From assembly GCF_039522935.1 (NCBI RefSeq), contig NZ_BAAAEI010000014.1:1-64000 (forward strand): DNA of 64,000 bases. The letters are read 5' to 3'. Both the position numbers and the translations under genes were made by a program. How positions within the stretch are numbered: the first letter of the stretch is position 1; each line of letters starts with the position of its first letter. Under the pieces are notes generated by a model. It made no database searches and was not told where the DNA came from. It saw only the letters and a program-made list of their open reading frames with translations. This stretch comes from Bowmanella denitrificans (lineage in GTDB: Bacteria; Pseudomonadota; Gammaproteobacteria; Enterobacterales; Alteromonadaceae). Positions 43,993 to 52,468 of this stretch are shown here, piece after piece.

Positions 43993-44502
43993 TTATCGAA
44001 AGTGCAGCGTCATGCAGGGCTCCTGACAGGCCAGCACGCTGTGGCAATGTGCCTGAATAGCATTGAGTTTTTGTGTTTGTGAGGTCAGGACCAGACAATG
44101 TGCTGAGCGTGCGCGGTTTTTCAAAAGCCTCAGATCAAATTCCAATAAGGTCTCTCCCTGACTGAAACTACCAGTCCTGGCCGACTTGGACCGAAAACCT
44201 TGGCCCATTAATTTATGGCTGTCTATGCCGACTTGAATGAGCAATTCCAGTCCCTGACGGCTTTTAATCCGTAGGCACTCGCCGGTGACCGAATGGTCCA
44301 GCCATACCCCATCGAACGGTGCCTGGATCTTGTAGCCACTGAGATCAATGGCAATACCCGCACCAAAAAGGCCATTGGCATAGGCCGGACTGGGGACTTC
44401 ATCAAGCAGGCAGACTCTGCCGCTCACGGGTGCCAATACCGGCAGTTGCAGGCGTGATACATCGGGCTGCTCGTGGATTACAAAACGGCGGATATTCCAC
44501 AT
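43993..44502 (-). CDS. Glucose-type PTS IIA homologue lacking both active-site histidines
   Basis: 169 residues from ATG 44502. The fold landmarks of IIA-Glc are clear: LPVLAPVSGRVCLLDEVPSP, GLFGAGIAIDL, IQAPFDGVWLDHS, GLELLIQVGIDSHKLMGQGF, and LLEFDLRLLK. In the E. coli protein the phosphorylated residue is H90 and its partner H75; here position 90 is Gln and position 75 Glu. It therefore cannot carry phosphate in the usual way. It is likely a regulatory or binding relic of the Crr type. No EI, HPr or IIBC gene is present in the window. Confidence 0.8.
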   Translation of the reverse strand: MWNIRRFVIHEQPDVSRLQLPVLAPVSGRVCLLDEVPSPAYANGLFGAGIAIDLSGYKIQAPFDGVWLDHSVTGECLRIKSRQGLELLIQVGIDSHKLMGQGFRSKSARTGSFSQGETLLEFDLRLLKNRARSAHCLVLTSQTQKLNAIQAHCHSVLACQEPCMTLHFR

Positions 44503-44854
44503 CTTTATCTTATCTACCTTGCGGACGTATTTTGACGAATGTCGGCTTATGCCATGGTTGCCTATTCTGCGTAAGGCCTGTGAGACCTGCAAGTTAACAG
44601 ATCCGTCGATCCTGACAAGGTTATCCACTATATCTGTGGATAACCTTGTTGAGTTCTCGTTATAAATGATATAACTTTATGAAATAAAAAGAAAAAGATA
44701 TTCTGTTCGGAATTTCTACAGTGGTTAAATAATACGCTTATTGTGCTTAAATTTACCAATGTCAACGAAAATTTTGCCGGAAATTGCCCTTGACGGCGAT
44801 CATTTCTGCCCGTAAAAGGGGCCAACTGTGAATAACACTTGCTAAGGACTGAGA
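44503..44854. other. Intergenic region with a paired DnaA-box palindrome
   Basis: 352 bases with no gene. The notable content is the palindrome at 44615-44649. The right half is AT-rich and contains the ribosome site AAGGA at 44844 for the patatin gene. Confidence 0.7.
44615..44649. promoter_or_regulatory. Perfect 14-bp palindrome containing two inverted DnaA boxes
   Basis: ACAAGGTTATCCAC, loop TATATCT, GTGGATAACCTTGT. The right arm, with the adjacent loop T, contains TGTGGATAA, which is the complement of the consensus DnaA box TTATCCACA; the left arm gives TTATCCACT. There is no T-run, so it is not a typical terminator. Binding by DnaA is an inference. Confidence 0.55.
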
Positions 44855-45928
44855 ATGTCTGTGTTGCAGCTGTATGCCGGACCATCGGCCCTAAGCCGTA
44901 TTCAGGAAGAGGGGCTGCACTCTGAGCTGTTTGACTACATGTTAGGGGCATCGGGTGGACCCAAGTGGTTTGTATTAGCCGGACTGGACAGAGTGATCTT
45001 TCCGGAGTTGTTTAAACAGCGGCGGCGGCCATTGCATGCGATAGGGTCGTCAGCCGGTGCTTTTCGTTTCGCTTGCTTTGCCCAGAATGATTCTCTGTCT
45101 GCCCTGAACCGCCTGGCAGAGCGCTATTCACAAACGGTTTATTCTGCCAAACCTGATGCCCTGGAAATCAGTGATAAGGGCCGACAATTGCTTGATTACG
45201 TGCTGGGTGAAACGGGCGTGGATGAAATCCTCAAGAATCCGGTGATCAAAGCACACTTTATTGTTGCCCGTTGCCGCCATCTGCTGGCCAGCGAAGGTCG
45301 CATGGCGCAGATGACTGGTTTGCTGGCCAGTGCCGGTGCAAACTTTATCCGGCGTAACTGGTTGGCGGGTTTCTATCAGCGATTCAGCTTTGGTGCCGTG
45401 GATGCAGGCCTGCATATTGCGGATCCATGGGGAATGTCTTGTCAGCACATTGCGCTGAGTGCAGAGAATCTGCACAGTGCACTGATGGCGTCTGGCTCTA
45501 TTCCGCTGGTATTGGAGGGGGTAAAAGACATCCCAGGTGCGCCACCTGGTATGTACAGGGATGGGGGGATTATTGACTACCACTTTGATTTACAGTTTGG
45601 TCCAACCAAGGGACTGGTTCTGTATCCCCACTTTAACGCCAGACCAGTACCTGGCTGGTTTGACAAATCCCTGAAATCTCGCAGACCGGCAGCAGCCAGT
45701 TATGACAAGGTATTGATGCTGGTGCCTTCTGCTGAGTTTGTCGCCGCATTACCCTTTGCTAAGATTCCGGATCGCAAGGATTTTGAAAGCATGCCAGCGC
45801 CACAACGCATTGCCTACTGGCAAAAGGTGTTGTTGGAGTCAGACAGATTAGGTGACGCCTTTATGCAATTAATTGACAAGCGGGATATTGCTCATTTGGT
45901 TAAACCTATTGATTTTTGCCATACATAA
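44855..45928 (+). CDS. Patatin-like phospholipase
   Basis: 357 residues. The nucleophile motif is GSSAG (S66 region, AIGSSAGAFRF), the oxyanion loop is LGASGGPKW, and the catalytic Asp is in DGGIIDYHFD, giving the Ser-Asp dyad of the patatin family. No signal peptide is visible. It hydrolyses lipid acyl esters in homologues. The short form without extra domains resembles patatin-like proteins common in Alteromonadales and Vibrio. It is preceded by AAGGA and is not in an operon. Confidence 0.88.
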   Translation: MSVLQLYAGPSALSRIQEEGLHSELFDYMLGASGGPKWFVLAGLDRVIFPELFKQRRRPLHAIGSSAGAFRFACFAQNDSLSALNRLAERYSQTVYSAKPDALEISDKGRQLLDYVLGETGVDEILKNPVIKAHFIVARCRHLLASEGRMAQMTGLLASAGANFIRRNWLAGFYQRFSFGAVDAGLHIADPWGMSCQHIALSAENLHSALMASGSIPLVLEGVKDIPGAPPGMYRDGGIIDYHFDLQFGPTKGLVLYPHFNARPVPGWFDKSLKSRRPAAASYDKVLMLVPSAEFVAALPFAKIPDRKDFESMPAPQRIAYWQKVLLESDRLGDAFMQLIDKRDIAHLVKPIDFCHT

Positions 45929-45964
45929 GCCATTTGCTTGAGGAAGCTTTGAAGGAAATTGGAA

Positions 45965-46381
45965 ATGGAAAATGCAGTGCAAGCGCGTTTCAGTGACTAC
46001 CCTGAACTGGCTCGCCAGAAACTTAGTGAACTTCGTTGCTTAATTTTGCAATGTGCACAGGAGCTGAAACTGGGGAAGGTTGAAGAGTCGCTGAAATGGG
46101 GCGAAGCCAGTTATAAAGTTAAATCAGGAAGCCCTATTCGGATCGATTGGAAAGCCAAAACGCCTGAAGAGTATTACGTGTTTTTTAATTGTAATACCAA
46201 GCTGGTGGATACTTTCCGAGAATTGTATGGTGATGTTTTGGCGTATCAGGGCAACCGGGCGATAGTATTAGGGCTGACAGCGCCATTACCGCTAAATACG
46301 CTCAAACATTGCATTCAACTTGCCTTAACCTATCAACAGATCCGGCATTTGCCGCTGTTGGGGGCTGCACCGACAGGCTAG
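45965..46381 (+). CDS. DUF1801-domain protein
   Basis: 138 residues from ATG 45965 behind AAGGAAA. It matches DUF1801, a small alpha/beta fold with ESLKWGEASYKVKSGSPIRIDWK and EEYYVFFNCNTKLVDTFRELYG. The name YdhG is used for a related E. coli protein. Function unknown; members are cytosolic and often stand alone. Confidence 0.85.
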   Translation: MENAVQARFSDYPELARQKLSELRCLILQCAQELKLGKVEESLKWGEASYKVKSGSPIRIDWKAKTPEEYYVFFNCNTKLVDTFRELYGDVLAYQGNRAIVLGLTAPLPLNTLKHCIQLALTYQQIRHLPLLGAAPTG

Positions 46382-46439
46382 TCAACACCATTGCCCGTAA
46401 TGGGCACTGAGCATAGGGGCAAATATTGTGGAGCGCGTT

Positions 46440-46616
46440 ATGCAACCAAGACAGATTGTCGAACATTGGGTTGAAGCCTTTAACCAGGCAGATGCAAAAA
46501 GGCTTTCCAGCTACTATGCAGAGAATGCGATTAATCATCAGGTTGCCAACCAGCCAGTCTGTGGTAGAGATAACATCTATGCCATGTCGCCTGATTCACG
46601 GATTGGAACACAATGA
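46440..46616 (+). pseudogene. SnoaL/NTF2-like protein, 3'-truncated
   Basis: Only the first 45 residues are recognisable: QPRQIVEHWVEAFNQADAKR, then LSSYYAENAINHQVANQPV and CGRDNI. Whole family members run to about 120-130 residues with a beta-sheet that follows GRDxI; here the frame ends after 12 further unrelated residues. A GTG at 46428 is an alternative start. The remaining half is not present in another frame within the next 60 bases, so a deletion rather than a simple frameshift is likely. The stop overlaps the next start (ATGA). Confidence 0.7.
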
Positions 46617-46939
46617 ATCTCATCAGCTTAATTCGCCGCAAGTATGTGGAACTGACGTTCAGACGCTATGACCTGCGTATTGTTGAGGCTATTGGCGCAC
46701 AACAATTTGAACATATTATTCAGGTCTACCGGAACAGTGGTTGGGAAATCACCAATGCTTATCCGGCCTTTTCACCCGACGCGGAGCGCTGGCACTGTAA
46801 GTTAAGAAAAGGTACCAGTGTGCTGGAGTGCGAATGGCAGCATCAGCGTTTTGGCAGTATTAGCGGTGCGGCCAGAATCATTAACGCACTGGCTAACGAG
46901 TTCGGGCTGGTTGTGCTCGAATATCCCACTTGGCAATAG
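46613..46939 (+). CDS. Small protein of unknown function
   Basis: 108 residues beginning MNLISLIRRKYVELTFRRYD. It is basic and mixed alpha/beta with no membrane segment and three or more Trp residues (SGWEITNAYPAF, ERWHCKLRKGTS, ECEWQHQRFG). I do not recognise a domain. It is fused in position to the truncated SnoaL gene by an ATGA overlap and is convergent with the kinase gene downstream. Confidence 0.6.
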   Translation: MNLISLIRRKYVELTFRRYDLRIVEAIGAQQFEHIIQVYRNSGWEITNAYPAFSPDAERWHCKLRKGTSVLECEWQHQRFGSISGAARIINALANEFGLVVLEYPTWQ

Positions 46940-46953
46940 CCCCAGCTATACGA

Positions 46954-49900
46954 TTAATCAGCTTTTTGCGTGGCCAACAAGGTCTTAATCAGGCGTTTTA
47001 GCGCACCGGCCTTAACCGGCTTATGCAGAAAGCTAAAGCCTGCCTCAATAGCGCTGGCGCGAATTTCTTCATCATGATTGGCGGAGTTGAGTATCGTGAC
47101 AACTTTGCTGCGCCAGTGATGATAAAGCTGGTGGGCAACCTCAGTACCAATTTCACCCTGGTCCAAATGATAATCCATTAACAACAGATCCGGCGCATCA
47201 GGCGTTTTTAGTTTTGCCTGTTCGGCAGTGGCCGCCACTTCAATGTCAGCCCCCCATTGGCTGAACAACTGCTGCATGGCCAGCAAAATCTGTTGTTCAT
47301 TATCTACCACCAACACTTTCTTACCTTTCAACCACAGGCTGTTATCTTGCTGTTCAGGCGTCATTTGTCGGGATAGCATGGGCTGACGTTCCCCCATAGC
47401 AATTTGCAAACCAAAACAGCTGCCTTTACCCGGCTGTGAATCCAGATGCAGAGTATGTCCCAGTAGCTTACTGATCTTGTCTACTATGGTTAAGCCCAGG
47501 CCAAGACCTTGTTGATTATGGCTTTGTAACTGATGAAACTCGGCAAATATCTCCGCTTGCTGGTCTTTGGCGATGCCCGGTCCGGTATCCCAAACCTGTA
47601 ATACTAACTGGCCCTGCTTGCGCCTGACGCCAACCAGTATCTTGCCTTTATCGGTATAACGTACAGCATTGGAAATAAGATTCTGAATCACCCTTCGCAG
47701 TAGTTTTTTATCGGAACAGACACTTAAGTGAGTCGGCCGATAGTGTAAAGTAAGCCCTTTTTGAGACGCCAACAAACTAAACTCCGCTACCAGCGCATCA
47801 AGTATTTCCGCCAGGGCAAAGGTTTGCTGATTCACTTTTAGCACACCTGAGTCCAGCCGTGTCATATCCAGCAGGGTAGTCAGCAGCTCTTCCGCACTGT
47901 TCAATGATTGCAACAAGCCACGAGCCAGTTCTTCAGTGGGCTGTCCCTTGCTTTGCTGAGCAATCATGCCAGCAAATAACGTGGCTGCGTTAAAAGGCTG
48001 CATCAGATCGTGGCCCGCGGCGGCCAGAAATTTGGTTTTGCTCTCGTTGGCCCTGTCTGCATCCAGTTTTGCTTGCTGTAATTGCACAGTGCGCTCTGCG
48101 ACCCGTTGTTCCAGGCCTGATTTGGCGTCCTGCAAGGCACGCTGAATTTCAACGTGATCGGTAATATCGGCATAGGTGGTCACAAAACCACCGCCCGGCA
48201 TTGGATTACCCTGAAGTTCAATGACCCGCCCATCGGGCTGGCTACGCAAATATTTATAGCTGCTCCCCTGGCGAATAAGTGCAAGGCGTTTACGTACCTC
48301 GGCATCCACATCTACGGTGTCGCCGAGCATACCGCGCGAAGCGTTAAACCTAAGTAAATCCTCCAATGGCATGCCTGCATGAATAAAGCCTTGCGGGTAG
48401 TTAAACAGGCTGATGTAGCGGCTGTTCCAGGCCAACAGTTTAAGGTGTCTGTCGACCACACTGATGCCCTGCTCAATATGCTCAACAGAGGCCTGCAGTA
48501 ATTCATGGTTAAATTGATAGCTCTGGCTGGCTTCTTCCACCAATCCCACCAGCTCATCGATCGGAACACTGTGCTGCTCTGTTAGCGCCGACAGTAAAAT
48601 ACGCGCCCCGGCATTGCCAACCTGAGCGGCCAGTTCCCGCTCCACTTTTTGAATCAGCAAGCCACTGGCATAAGCTTGTTTGTCTGCATCAGCCAGGCTT
48701 TTCTGCAGTGTTGTTTGCTGCGTGTTGGGCAGGATCCGCTGTGTCACAGCCAGTAAGGTGCCAATGCGAATGGTGGGCACTGAAGGCTGCGATGCCTCAA
48801 GCATGCTGCTCGTTTGTTTAAACCTGCCACGCAGCCAATTTACCAGCATAAAGGCGATGAGATTGATGCTGAGACTAGCTACCACCCCCTGACTCATCAT
48901 GTGATCGCTGGGCACGGCCTCAAAGTAATAGCTGGCTTTAATACTTGGCCATAACAGCCATACGACCCAGCCCCAGCATCCGGTTACGATGCCACAAAGC
49001 GCCGCCAGACGACTGCTGTTCTGCCAATAAAGTGCAAACAGCATGGCTGGGGCAAGTTGAGCCAGCAGCGCCATGGCGATAATGCCGCTGTTGACCAGTG
49101 GGGCGGCCTGACTTAAATATTGGGAATACAGGTAAGATAAGCCTATTACCAATACTACGGTAAAACGGCGAATATTCAGCAGCACAGAGGGGCGCAGTAC
49201 CTGGTGCTGATCGGCGCGAAAGTGTAGTTTCAGCCACAGCGGGGTAATCAGGTTATTGGCGATCATGACCCCCATGGCCAGAGTTGCCACAATGATCATA
49301 CTTGATGCGGCAGACAGCCCACCAATAAATGCCACCAGCGCTGACCAACTGCTATTGGCCAGCATGGGCAAGGCTAGTACATAGGTATCGGCATTGGTTT
49401 CGGGCAGCAATAACTTACCCGCTAATGCAATGGGCAACACAAACAGATTAATGCTCAGCAGATACAAGGGGAACAGCCATCTGGCGCGTTGCAGTTCTAA
49501 TTCACCATTGTTTTCGATGAAGTTCACATGAAATTGCCGTGGCAGGCAGAACATGGATAAAAAGCCCAGCAGCATATGGCACAGGTATACCAGAGGGGCC
49601 GACTGGGTACTGGACAAGATCTGCCGGGTGTCCGGGTTAACTTGTACTTGTCCGAGCAGATCCAGTATGCCATCAAACATCTGATAGCAAACAAACAGGC
49701 CTACCAACACCAAAGCCAGCACTTTTACCAAGGATTCGAACGCAATAGCCAGCATCAATCCTGGGTGTTTCTCCGTCAGGCTCAGGCTGCGGGTACCAAA
49801 CAAAATGGCAAAGATAGCCATCAGCAGTGCTACATAAAAACTGATGCCACCAGGCCATTGGGTTTGATCATTGGCCAGCAGGCTGACACTGGTGGTCACG

Positions 49901-50310
49901 GCGTCCAGCTGCAATGCCGTGTAGGGCATCACACCGATAAGACAAATCAGGCTGACAAAGGCCGCAATAAAATGGGAATGTTTATACTGGCTGCCCATAA
50001 AATCGGCCAGCGAACTAATATTGTGCTGCTGACATAATCGGATAATACGCACCAGCAACGGGTAGCCCAGGGCGAAAGCCAGCACACTACCCACATAAGT
50101 TGGGGTAAAGGCCCAGCCATAAGTGGCCGACTGGGCGGTAGTGCCGAAAAAGGCCCAGGATGTGCAATGCACCCCCAATGCCAGACTGTAGATAACGGGT
50201 CGTTGTCTTTGGCCCGCAGAACTGTGGTAACGGTCGCCCCAGAATCCTACCGCAAACAGCAGGGCCAGGTAGATTACCGCTAGCAAGGTCAGAAGCCAGA
50301 TACTAAACAT
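46954..50310 (-). CDS. Second CrbS/CbrA-type hybrid histidine kinase with symporter domain
   Basis: 1118 residues, a paralogue of the kinase at 12731-16126. A sodium:solute-symporter domain (about 1-500, YSLALGVHCTSWAFFGTTAQ, FCLPRQFHVNFIEN) is followed by a linker helix pair and a PAS-like domain (about 600-720, SVEHIEQGISVVDRHLKL). HisKA has phospho-acceptor H767 (AAGHDLMQPFNAA). HATPase (NLISNAVRYTD, DTGPGI, GLGLGLT) and a receiver with phospho-acceptor D1046 (LLLMDYHLD) complete it. In the kinase core the two paralogues show extensive identity, but the transporter parts have diverged. The second phosphate-pocket residue (DD in the first kinase) is D1003-N1004 here, which may alter phosphotransfer. 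Its divergent neighbours are the FlgO-type genes. Signal unknown. Confidence 0.88.
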   Translation of the reverse strand: MFSIWLLTLLAVIYLALLFAVGFWGDRYHSSAGQRQRPVIYSLALGVHCTSWAFFGTTAQSATYGWAFTPTYVGSVLAFALGYPLLVRIIRLCQQHNISSLADFMGSQYKHSHFIAAFVSLICLIGVMPYTALQLDAVTTSVSLLANDQTQWPGGISFYVALLMAIFAILFGTRSLSLTEKHPGLMLAIAFESLVKVLALVLVGLFVCYQMFDGILDLLGQVQVNPDTRQILSSTQSAPLVYLCHMLLGFLSMFCLPRQFHVNFIENNGELELQRARWLFPLYLLSINLFVLPIALAGKLLLPETNADTYVLALPMLANSSWSALVAFIGGLSAASSMIIVATLAMGVMIANNLITPLWLKLHFRADQHQVLRPSVLLNIRRFTVVLVIGLSYLYSQYLSQAAPLVNSGIIAMALLAQLAPAMLFALYWQNSSRLAALCGIVTGCWGWVVWLLWPSIKASYYFEAVPSDHMMSQGVVASLSINLIAFMLVNWLRGRFKQTSSMLEASQPSVPTIRIGTLLAVTQRILPNTQQTTLQKSLADADKQAYASGLLIQKVERELAAQVGNAGARILLSALTEQHSVPIDELVGLVEEASQSYQFNHELLQASVEHIEQGISVVDRHLKLLAWNSRYISLFNYPQGFIHAGMPLEDLLRFNASRGMLGDTVDVDAEVRKRLALIRQGSSYKYLRSQPDGRVIELQGNPMPGGGFVTTYADITDHVEIQRALQDAKSGLEQRVAERTVQLQQAKLDADRANESKTKFLAAAGHDLMQPFNAATLFAGMIAQQSKGQPTEELARGLLQSLNSAEELLTTLLDMTRLDSGVLKVNQQTFALAEILDALVAEFSLLASQKGLTLHYRPTHLSVCSDKKLLRRVIQNLISNAVRYTDKGKILVGVRRKQGQLVLQVWDTGPGIAKDQQAEIFAEFHQLQSHNQQGLGLGLTIVDKISKLLGHTLHLDSQPGKGSCFGLQIAMGERQPMLSRQMTPEQQDNSLWLKGKKVLVVDNEQQILLAMQQLFSQWGADIEVAATAEQAKLKTPDAPDLLLMDYHLDQGEIGTEVAHQLYHHWRSKVVTILNSANHDEEIRASAIEAGFSFLHKPVKAGALKRLIKTLLATQKAD

Positions 50311-50473
50311 AAGGCAACAACATGAAAAATAAGGGCTTTGTTACTATACGTCGGAGTATTGGGGATTACCACAGCACCAAGGTACAACTAAACTGCCAGG
50401 TTTAAGTAACGGGTTGGCGTGATATTTGCGTTGTTGAGCTGAGATAGCGAATAAAACGTTGGTCATATCCTAA

Positions 50474-51061
50474 ATGAAACCTCTAGTCACAATGTGTTGC
50501 CTTGTCCTAAGCCTCTTTATGCTGGCGGGCTGTGCTAACAAAGCGGCACTCAGCACGCAGAGTTACGCAGACCAGCAAGATAATCTGCATCTGCACGTGG
50601 AACGCATGATTCGACAAATGTTTGACACTGCCGGGCGCATACATCCAGGCTCGCCACTGGCCATCGGCACGATTCTGCCCGCCCAGTTGGAAGGTGGCAA
50701 AAGTTTGCCGGAGCACCGCGCTCTGAGCCTGCAGATTCAAGAGAGTCTGGTTACTTTTGCAACGCAGGCCGGACTGAGTGTGATCGAGTTTAAAACCTTG
50801 CCAGCGGTGCATATCGAAAGCGGGCGGGACCTGATGTTGTCCCGTGACGTAGAAGCGCTCAGCGAGCAAGTAGACCTGCAGTATTTTTTAACCGGTACTT
50901 ACTCGCAGCAGCAACATAGCCTGATGGTTAACCTGCGCCTGATTGAATTGCCAGCCAAACGGGTAGTGGCCGCCGCCACGGATTACCTGCCCAATGATGT
51001 GGCCTGGCCGCAGGGCAAGGTCGTCAATCGAAATAATTTGATCTACCGCGGCCAGTACTAG
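50474..51061 (+). CDS. FlgO-family envelope lipoprotein 1
   Basis: 195 residues with a lipoprotein signal and lipobox LAGC (Cys20). The remainder has the FlgO-type pattern: a helix before SGRDLMLSRDVEAL, then YFLTGTYSQQQ, VNLRLIELPAKRVVAAATDYLP. In Vibrio, FlgO is an outer-membrane lipoprotein needed for motility. This copy is the most divergent of the four and lacks the DxxxxLLGxQ segment. It is the first gene of a rightward run and is divergent from the hybrid kinase. Confidence 0.75.
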   Translation: MKPLVTMCCLVLSLFMLAGCANKAALSTQSYADQQDNLHLHVERMIRQMFDTAGRIHPGSPLAIGTILPAQLEGGKSLPEHRALSLQIQESLVTFATQAGLSVIEFKTLPAVHIESGRDLMLSRDVEALSEQVDLQYFLTGTYSQQQHSLMVNLRLIELPAKRVVAAATDYLPNDVAWPQGKVVNRNNLIYRGQY

Positions 51062-51066
51062 GGGGC

Positions 51067-51726
51067 ATGATGAAAACATTGATTCCAGTTGTGGCGTTGA
51101 GCTTATTTCTGAGTGGATGCACGACATTGGCTGACAACGAGCAGGAGCAAGCGCTGTCAAAGGCACACCAGGCCAGTCTGGGGTTTGGGCAGCAATATCG
51201 GCCGCAATTTCAGCAGCAACCGGGGCAAAATACCGAGAAGCGGGATCCGCAGTTGCACAACATCAATCACTACGTGCGCGGCATCATGCAGGATTTAGTC
51301 AACAACCTGCAGTTTGTCAGTGTCAGGACGCCAGTGGCGGTAAGCAGTTTTGTTTTCCTGGATGGCCCTTTTGACCAGGCTGATCTGTTGGGCAATCAGA
51401 TTGCAGAAAGTTTTATGCATGAGATCCATCAGTTTGGTATTCCGCTTATTGATATTAAGACCAGTGATTTTATCCGGGTCACTGAGCAGGGCGATTTTGT
51501 CCTGAGTCGCGATTATCTGGAAGTCTCACCTAAGCAGCCGGTTCAATATGTGATCACCGGCACCTTGGCAAGGCATCAGGGCGGGTATCTGATTAATGCC
51601 AGGGTGGTGGGTATGAAATCCAAGATGGTGGTGGGATCAGCGCAGGGCTTCTTGCCGGCTGATGTGGCCAATGCGTTGTTAAACAGTGCCAAGCCCGCTG
51701 AAGGCGTTAAGTTACTTAAGGGGTGA
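51067..51726 (+). CDS. FlgO-family envelope lipoprotein 2
   Basis: 219 residues, lipobox LSGC (Cys18). It carries the clearest FlgO domain: FVFLDGPFDQADLLGNQIAE, then IKTSDFIRVTEQGDFVLSRD, YVITGTLARHQGGYLINARVVGM and VVGSAQGFLP. It starts 5 bases after the stop of copy 1 (ATG-ATG), so the two are co-translated. Copy 3 is its closest relative in the cluster, with the same TxxYIRVTxxGDxVLSRDYxEL core. Confidence 0.82.
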   Translation: MMKTLIPVVALSLFLSGCTTLADNEQEQALSKAHQASLGFGQQYRPQFQQQPGQNTEKRDPQLHNINHYVRGIMQDLVNNLQFVSVRTPVAVSSFVFLDGPFDQADLLGNQIAESFMHEIHQFGIPLIDIKTSDFIRVTEQGDFVLSRDYLEVSPKQPVQYVITGTLARHQGGYLINARVVGMKSKMVVGSAQGFLPADVANALLNSAKPAEGVKLLKG

Positions 51727-51755
51727 GCCCCTTTTTCTGACCAGGAGTGTCAAGC

Positions 51756-52436
51756 ATGCAAATTCAATCTGGCCTGAGCCTGATGGATTATCTTAATGAT
51801 CCGGCCAAATCTCAGGAAGCGTTGGACAGAGCTGTGCAGTCTCAGAAGCAGAACCTCGCCAAGGATCTGCTAGAGGTAGACAACAGTCTGGATAATGCCA
51901 GTGACAAGCAAATGGATGAAACCCTGAAAAAAATGGAAGAGGGGCAGACCACGGTCAGTTTGCAAAGTCTCGACAATATGATTTCTTTTCATATGAAACC
52001 TGTGGCAGAGCAGTTGCAGGACCTGGCCAAACGCTTCGATGTGAATCAGTCCGTTGAGATAAAGCTACAGGACGGTAAATGGCAGGTTGAAGGCGCCGAT
52101 GCAGAGGATGCCGAGCCGGGATTAAAGCGTCTGCAGCAATACCTGGATGCCGACCAGGGCCTGCAGAAGCGTATGGATCAGTTAAACCGTTTGTCAGAGT
52201 TTTATGAATGGGGCAATACCCGCGAGTACGCAGCCCAACTTAAGGAAGCCAAAGTGTCGCAAGAGGACGTGGTGGCGTTTTTAAAGACGAGCCGCACACA
52301 TCTTATGGGACTGGACAGCTTTACGGTATCGAGCGCTGAAGTCAGTATCAATTCAAGGGGCGAAGCCCTGAAGCTATTTGAGGCTGCACAAAAATCCTTT
52401 GGTTTGAAGACAGCGCCTTCAGACCAAACTAGGTGA
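51756..52436 (+). CDS. Helical protein of unknown function inside the FlgO cluster
   Basis: 226 residues from ATG 51756 behind AGGAG; a GTG nine bases earlier is an alternative start. There is no signal peptide, no lipobox and no Cys. It is strongly helical and charged, with long stretches of Gln/Lys/Glu/Leu and a coiled-coil centre (QSLDNMISFHMKPVAEQLQD, RFDVNQSVEIKLQDGK). It may be a flagellar or type III-like filament, chaperone or export-related protein, but no domain is recognised. It lies between FlgO copies 2 and 3, and its stop codon abuts the start region of copy 3 (TGATG). Confidence 0.65.
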   Translation: MQIQSGLSLMDYLNDPAKSQEALDRAVQSQKQNLAKDLLEVDNSLDNASDKQMDETLKKMEEGQTTVSLQSLDNMISFHMKPVAEQLQDLAKRFDVNQSVEIKLQDGKWQVEGADAEDAEPGLKRLQQYLDADQGLQKRMDQLNRLSEFYEWGNTREYAAQLKEAKVSQEDVVAFLKTSRTHLMGLDSFTVSSAEVSINSRGEALKLFEAAQKSFGLKTAPSDQTR

Positions 52437-52468
52437 TGCAGGATTTGTTTAATAAGAGGAGAACAGCG

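Noticed and set aside
44503..44628. Extension of the IIA gene to 44628
   Set aside because: The extra 42 residues would start from TTG inside the DnaA-box palindrome and do not resemble the family.
51747..51755. GTG start three codons before the helical gene in the FlgO run
   Set aside because: The GTG lies within the AGGAGTG ribosome site itself, leaving it no upstream site, whereas the ATG at 51756 has AGGAG at normal spacing.
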